Of a stretch of DNA of 64,000 nt, positions 60,368-64,000 are shown piece by piece. The notes beneath the pieces are model-generated. The model was given only the letters and a program-made list of their open reading frames with translations. It did no database searches and was not told where the DNA came from. Every line of letters starts with the position of its first letter. The first letter of the stretch is position 1. The position numbers were made by a program, and so were the translations under genes. The DNA is from Cubamyces lactineus (Eukaryota; Basidiomycota; Agaricomycetes; Polyporales; Polyporaceae): positions 434,001 to 498,000 of the forward strand of contig JACDTU010000016.1 in assembly GCA_022376465.1 (NCBI GenBank), in the 5' to 3' direction.

Positions 60368-63300
60368 CTACCAAATCTCCCCATCGAACCGATCCAAGAC
60401 GACAGTCGCATCCTCAACGTCCTTCTGCGCTTTCTTTCGCATGTAGAAGATGGGGCAGTCGCGACTTGTACATAGAACGTCCTGCGAAATTTACTCGGCA
60501 TGACGGTCGTGGATCTATCTAACGAAAGCGTACCTGATGCAGTGAGCCCTGACACCGTTGGCACTGTGTCCACAAGCGGGAGAACCGCACTTGCAGCTCG
60601 GAGGTGGTCGCGACTTGCTTTTGATATAGTTCTCCCAACCTCGGTCGACAGTTATTGCACACTGCACCGTCTGGAAAGTAGCTCATTAGCTTCTCTCTGC
60701 GAGATTGAACCACACACAGCACTCACTCTTGACGCTGTTATTAGGCCGTAATGGAGTTTTGCACCCGAGGCATGTGACAGTCTTGACTGCGAACTTCATG
60801 AGGCCTCCAACCGTCGGCGTAGCGACTTGGATGGTACGCGTGTGGTCTCCTGACACTGTGGGTGCTCCGTCAGCACAATTACATGCCTGCCTATCGACAC
60901 GACATACATATTGACGAAGCCTTCTCGCCCAGGATAGGCTCGAAGATACGCATGAGAGGATTGGACAGCTGATTCTCGAGGTAGTACTTCGTGTCGATGG
61001 GAATATTGTTCTCCAGAACATAGATAGGGTCTTCGGACTTCTCATACGCAGCGGCCCCTGTGGATACACGGCAGGATGAGTCAAGAAGACGATTTATAAG
61101 AGAAGGTAGGCATACCTTTGACACCCTTGATGATAACGTAGGCGACACGGTCCCCAAGGGCAGGCGCAGAGCCTATGCATAGCGTGGTCAGCACAGATTC
61201 ATGAGAACAGCGTCACTGATCTTACCTGCATCACGTTTCTTCATTCTCTCTGCAAGTTCTACGTGTGCTTGTTTCGCCGCATAGTCTGCAGGACGCTGAG
61301 TATCCAGGACGAATGCACCATATTGCACCATGACTTACCAGCCTTGGCGAGGGCCTTGGTGATCACCAGCTGCGACATATCGATCTTGTTCTGCAAGAGG
61401 TCCGAGATGACTTGTTTGACATAGCTGCAAGGGTACTTGGTATCTTAGTATCTGCCAGTGCGATCTGACAAGAACAAGGAAACGCACTCTTCGGCTGCCT
61501 TCACATCACGATCGATCAACAGCTTGTGCAGACAGGTCTCAATGACCGTAGACACAAGGCGGCAGTTGTCACGACGGACAGTCTGCACATTCCCACTCAG
61601 CCAGCTGATCTCAGCAGATTGATGACCAGGCTCACCTCGATACCCTTCGTGTCCATCTTGTCGAACTTCTCCGGACGTGTCCAGTACAAGCCCGCGTACC
61701 GCTTTTTGCTGATAAGCAGGTACGGGAAGTAGACCTTCTCGAACTCGAGCTTGATCGGCTTCACGAACTTCGCTGTGACAAAGTCTGCTGCTTCGCTCCC
61801 CAAGCGCATCACCGTCGGCAAGTCTGTCGGTCCAAACCTCACCATGACCGAGTCAGTATCACCGTAGATGACGGTCGCATCGTGGCTGTAGCCGTTCGCA
61901 ATACAGTATTCGGCCTCAACCTCCTGCTTCGTCTTCTCGATCATCTGTCGACCATAGGCTGTGACACTGGTAGAAATAGGCAGACACGGCAGCTTTCCGA
62001 TGGTTGCTCCGGTGAAACCGTAAACAGAGTTGGCACTGATCTATATCCAAGTTCAGCATTGTAGCTTCACATCGGTTATATCATGAACAAACCTTTAATG
62101 CGAGCTGACGACCGTCCAAGACAGCACGCTTGAATGGATCCGTCTCCTTCTTGAGGTCCGCTTTAGCGCGTTTACGGGCACTGATGAGGTCTTCTAGAAT
62201 TGTTGGGAGCAGACCTTTGCGCTTCGTCGCTCTCACGAATAGATCTATACGCGTTTTAGAAAAGGGAGGATGAGAGCACGCTGAGCTACGTACCATTATT
62301 GGGGGTCTGAATATAATCGACGTCTTTCACCAACTTCAGTCGCTCAACCGTGCCCTTGTCGAGCAAGGTCGTGTAACATAGGTTGTGTGCCATCATGATC
62401 GACGGGTACAGCGAGCTGAAGTCGAGCGTAGCGATCGGTACATCGTAGTAGCCTTTCTTGGGCTCAATGACCGTGGCGCCCTCGTACTGCTCGTCGGACC
62501 CTGAAACAATACTGTAAGAGCTGTTACGGTGTATGTCATGCGAAGCGCGTGCATACCTTCGCCCTTGAGTGCAGGAACAACATATCCATCGTCGTTAGCT
62601 TTCCGGAAAAGCTGCGACAGGACTTTGATAGATTGTCCGCGTGAAAGGAGGAAGTTGAATGGAACACCGGTGACACGAGCCATCTCGATGTAGTTGATGA
62701 AGCACATCAACTTGTCCATAAGCCGTTGCGGGAGGTAGGCATCCTGCGAGTCGTTAGTCGTTTTACCCTGAGCTCGGCGCAGAACGATAAACCGACCTTC
62801 AAACAGTACACAGCTAGACGTCTTCTAGACTCTGGGGTACCATTCTGCAGATCGGTGATGACGGAGTGGTGGACGTCCTCCTTTTGTTCGCCGAGGAACT
62901 GCGCACAAACCGAGTTGAGCGTGTAGCTACGCAACTTGTATTCACGCTGCATATATTGCAAGATATCGATCTGCAGTCGACCATCCATAGCAGTCTCTTT
63001 CGAGTCGCGTTGTCCGAAGGCTTTCGAAGAGAAGTGCGTATCCTTCGTCTGAGTTTGCTTGCCTATTCCATTCCCGAAGCTAAGGTTTGTCTGACATATA
63101 GTAGCGAAGGTGTCACGCACCAATGATTCTGCCCAAGTAAGGGAACTCCTTCGCTTTGAGGGCCTTGGCGCGATCCAACAAGTACGGTAGATCGAAGTTT
63201 GCAATGTTGTAACCAATGACAACATCAGGGTCGACCTCTTCCACAAATTCTCGCCACTTCAGCAGCAGCTCCGCTTCGTCCTCGAAGGATATCACCTGGG

Positions 63301-64000
63301 AACCGACGATGTGTGCGCAGGTATTTAGCGTGAAAACATTGCGAATAAACGGTTTGCTTTCGCCTGGCTATTACTCAGCCTCGGTACCAGGATATACCCG
63401 TTAGTTGTACAGACCTTGTCGTGTGACCATATTTGCGATCTGGATGACGGGGTCGACGTTTGCTTCTGGAAAGATACCTTTGCGGCCAGCGCACTCGATA
63501 TCGAAGCTGAGGATGCGTAATGGAGCAGTCTTGGACCATTGCCCATCAGGGGCATGGGAGATGAACTTGTCCCATCTGTGAATGTGGTAAGCATTTCCTC
63601 CCTTGCGATTCACGCCAGTCACAAACCTGACAGCTAGTTCGATTTGACAACGCGAGCGTTTATTCTTGCCTTCAAGGATAGTGTATTGACCAGCGGGAAC
63701 TTCAATCCAGTTCATCCCCACCACCTGCGGCCCCGTTGTCAATATACTGATGCTTGCTTTGAAAGAAACTCTGCGCCCACTCGGGTATCGATCATGAAGC
63801 GAAGAGTGTACGCTATATTACTCTCGAAGGTTGCAACTTCACCATTGAACAACTCGCCGAACTTGCATTCTCCCCTCTCGAGGAGCCGTGTTGACAGAAA
63901 TTGATTAGATGAGAGGATGCATATAGTCGAGGACAGCGCGACTCATCTCTTATCTTGGGCAAACTTCGCTGGTCTGCGACGGTAATCTTGAGAAAGCTGA
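60368..64000 (-). CDS. POL3: DNA polymerase delta catalytic subunit (5' end outside window)
   Basis: Eighteen exons are visible on the minus strand, from 64000-63943 to 60481-60368. All internal junctions keep frame (introns 49-68 bp) and give 899 residues; roughly 170-200 N-terminal residues lie beyond the window. This is the replicative B-family polymerase for the lagging strand. Exonuclease motifs: [12 protein letters not shown] (Exo I), [13 protein letters not shown] (Exo II) and YCLKDAY (Exo III). Polymerase motifs: [20 protein letters not shown] (A), [13 protein letters not shown] (B, split by an intron) and YGDTDSVMV (C). The C terminus has both cysteine modules: CysA (CLGCKTPL ... CNNC, zinc) and CysB (CQRC ... 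CTSRDCP, iron-sulphur cluster). All catalytic acids are present, so it appears functional. The splice site at 63,875-63,942 is the least certain. Confidence 0.95.

Overview
This is nuclear DNA of a filamentous basidiomycete, most likely an agaricomycete. The genes are broken by many short GT-AG introns (mostly 47-128 bp). Ordinary eukaryotic housekeeping proteins are encoded: condensin, the Paf1 complex subunit Leo1, DNA polymerase delta, ataxin-10, Vma12 and a BRAP2/Etp1 protein. The mobile elements (chromovirus, copia, Tc1/mariner, hAT) and several unnamed conserved families are of types I associate with basidiomycete genomes. Nothing in the sequence fixes the species.

The window has two compartments. 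Bases 1 to about 29,160 are AT-richer and contain only decayed repeats. They hold a Ty1/copia element (1-4165), a possible tRNA-derived SINE (about 5,785), a Tc1/mariner fragment (about 7,450-7,773), a Tc1 element interrupted by a hAT element (9,060-12,830), two oppositely oriented pieces of an uncharacterised repetitive gene family (13,758-16,900), a Ty3/gypsy chromovirus (17,478-20,984), several LTR pieces, and a second Tc1 element interrupted by a probable solo LTR (21,923-24,033). A palindrome-rich repeat pair follows, and a small solo LTR with a perfect target duplication lies at 28,941-29,162. No intact gene was found in this half. Several in-frame stops have the form expected from CpG decay (CGA to TGA).

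Bases 29,500-64,000 are gene-dense and GC-richer. In order they hold: a hexose-type MFS transporter (-); an acidic EF-hand-like protein of unknown function (-), head to head with condensin kleisin BRN1/Cnd2 (+); an unresolved stretch with two weak partial gene models (37,000-43,700); a conserved basidiomycete protein of unknown function (-); LEO1 (+); a decayed methyltransferase gene and a duplicated copy of the LEO1 tail; an ataxin-10 homologue (-), head to head with VMA12 (+); a Nudix CoA-pyrophosphatase-like gene (-), head to head with a BRAP2/Etp1-type RING protein (+); and the DNA polymerase delta catalytic subunit (-), cut by the window end.

Exon models were built by hand from splice signals and family knowledge. 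Every junction in the main models keeps the reading frame, but none has transcript support. I see no operon, CRISPR array or candidate for a wholly new system. The best leads are the nested transposon history with readable target duplications, the LEO1 tail duplication with a methyltransferase pseudogene beside it, two conserved proteins of unknown function, and a 25-base exon that encodes the start of the Nudix box.
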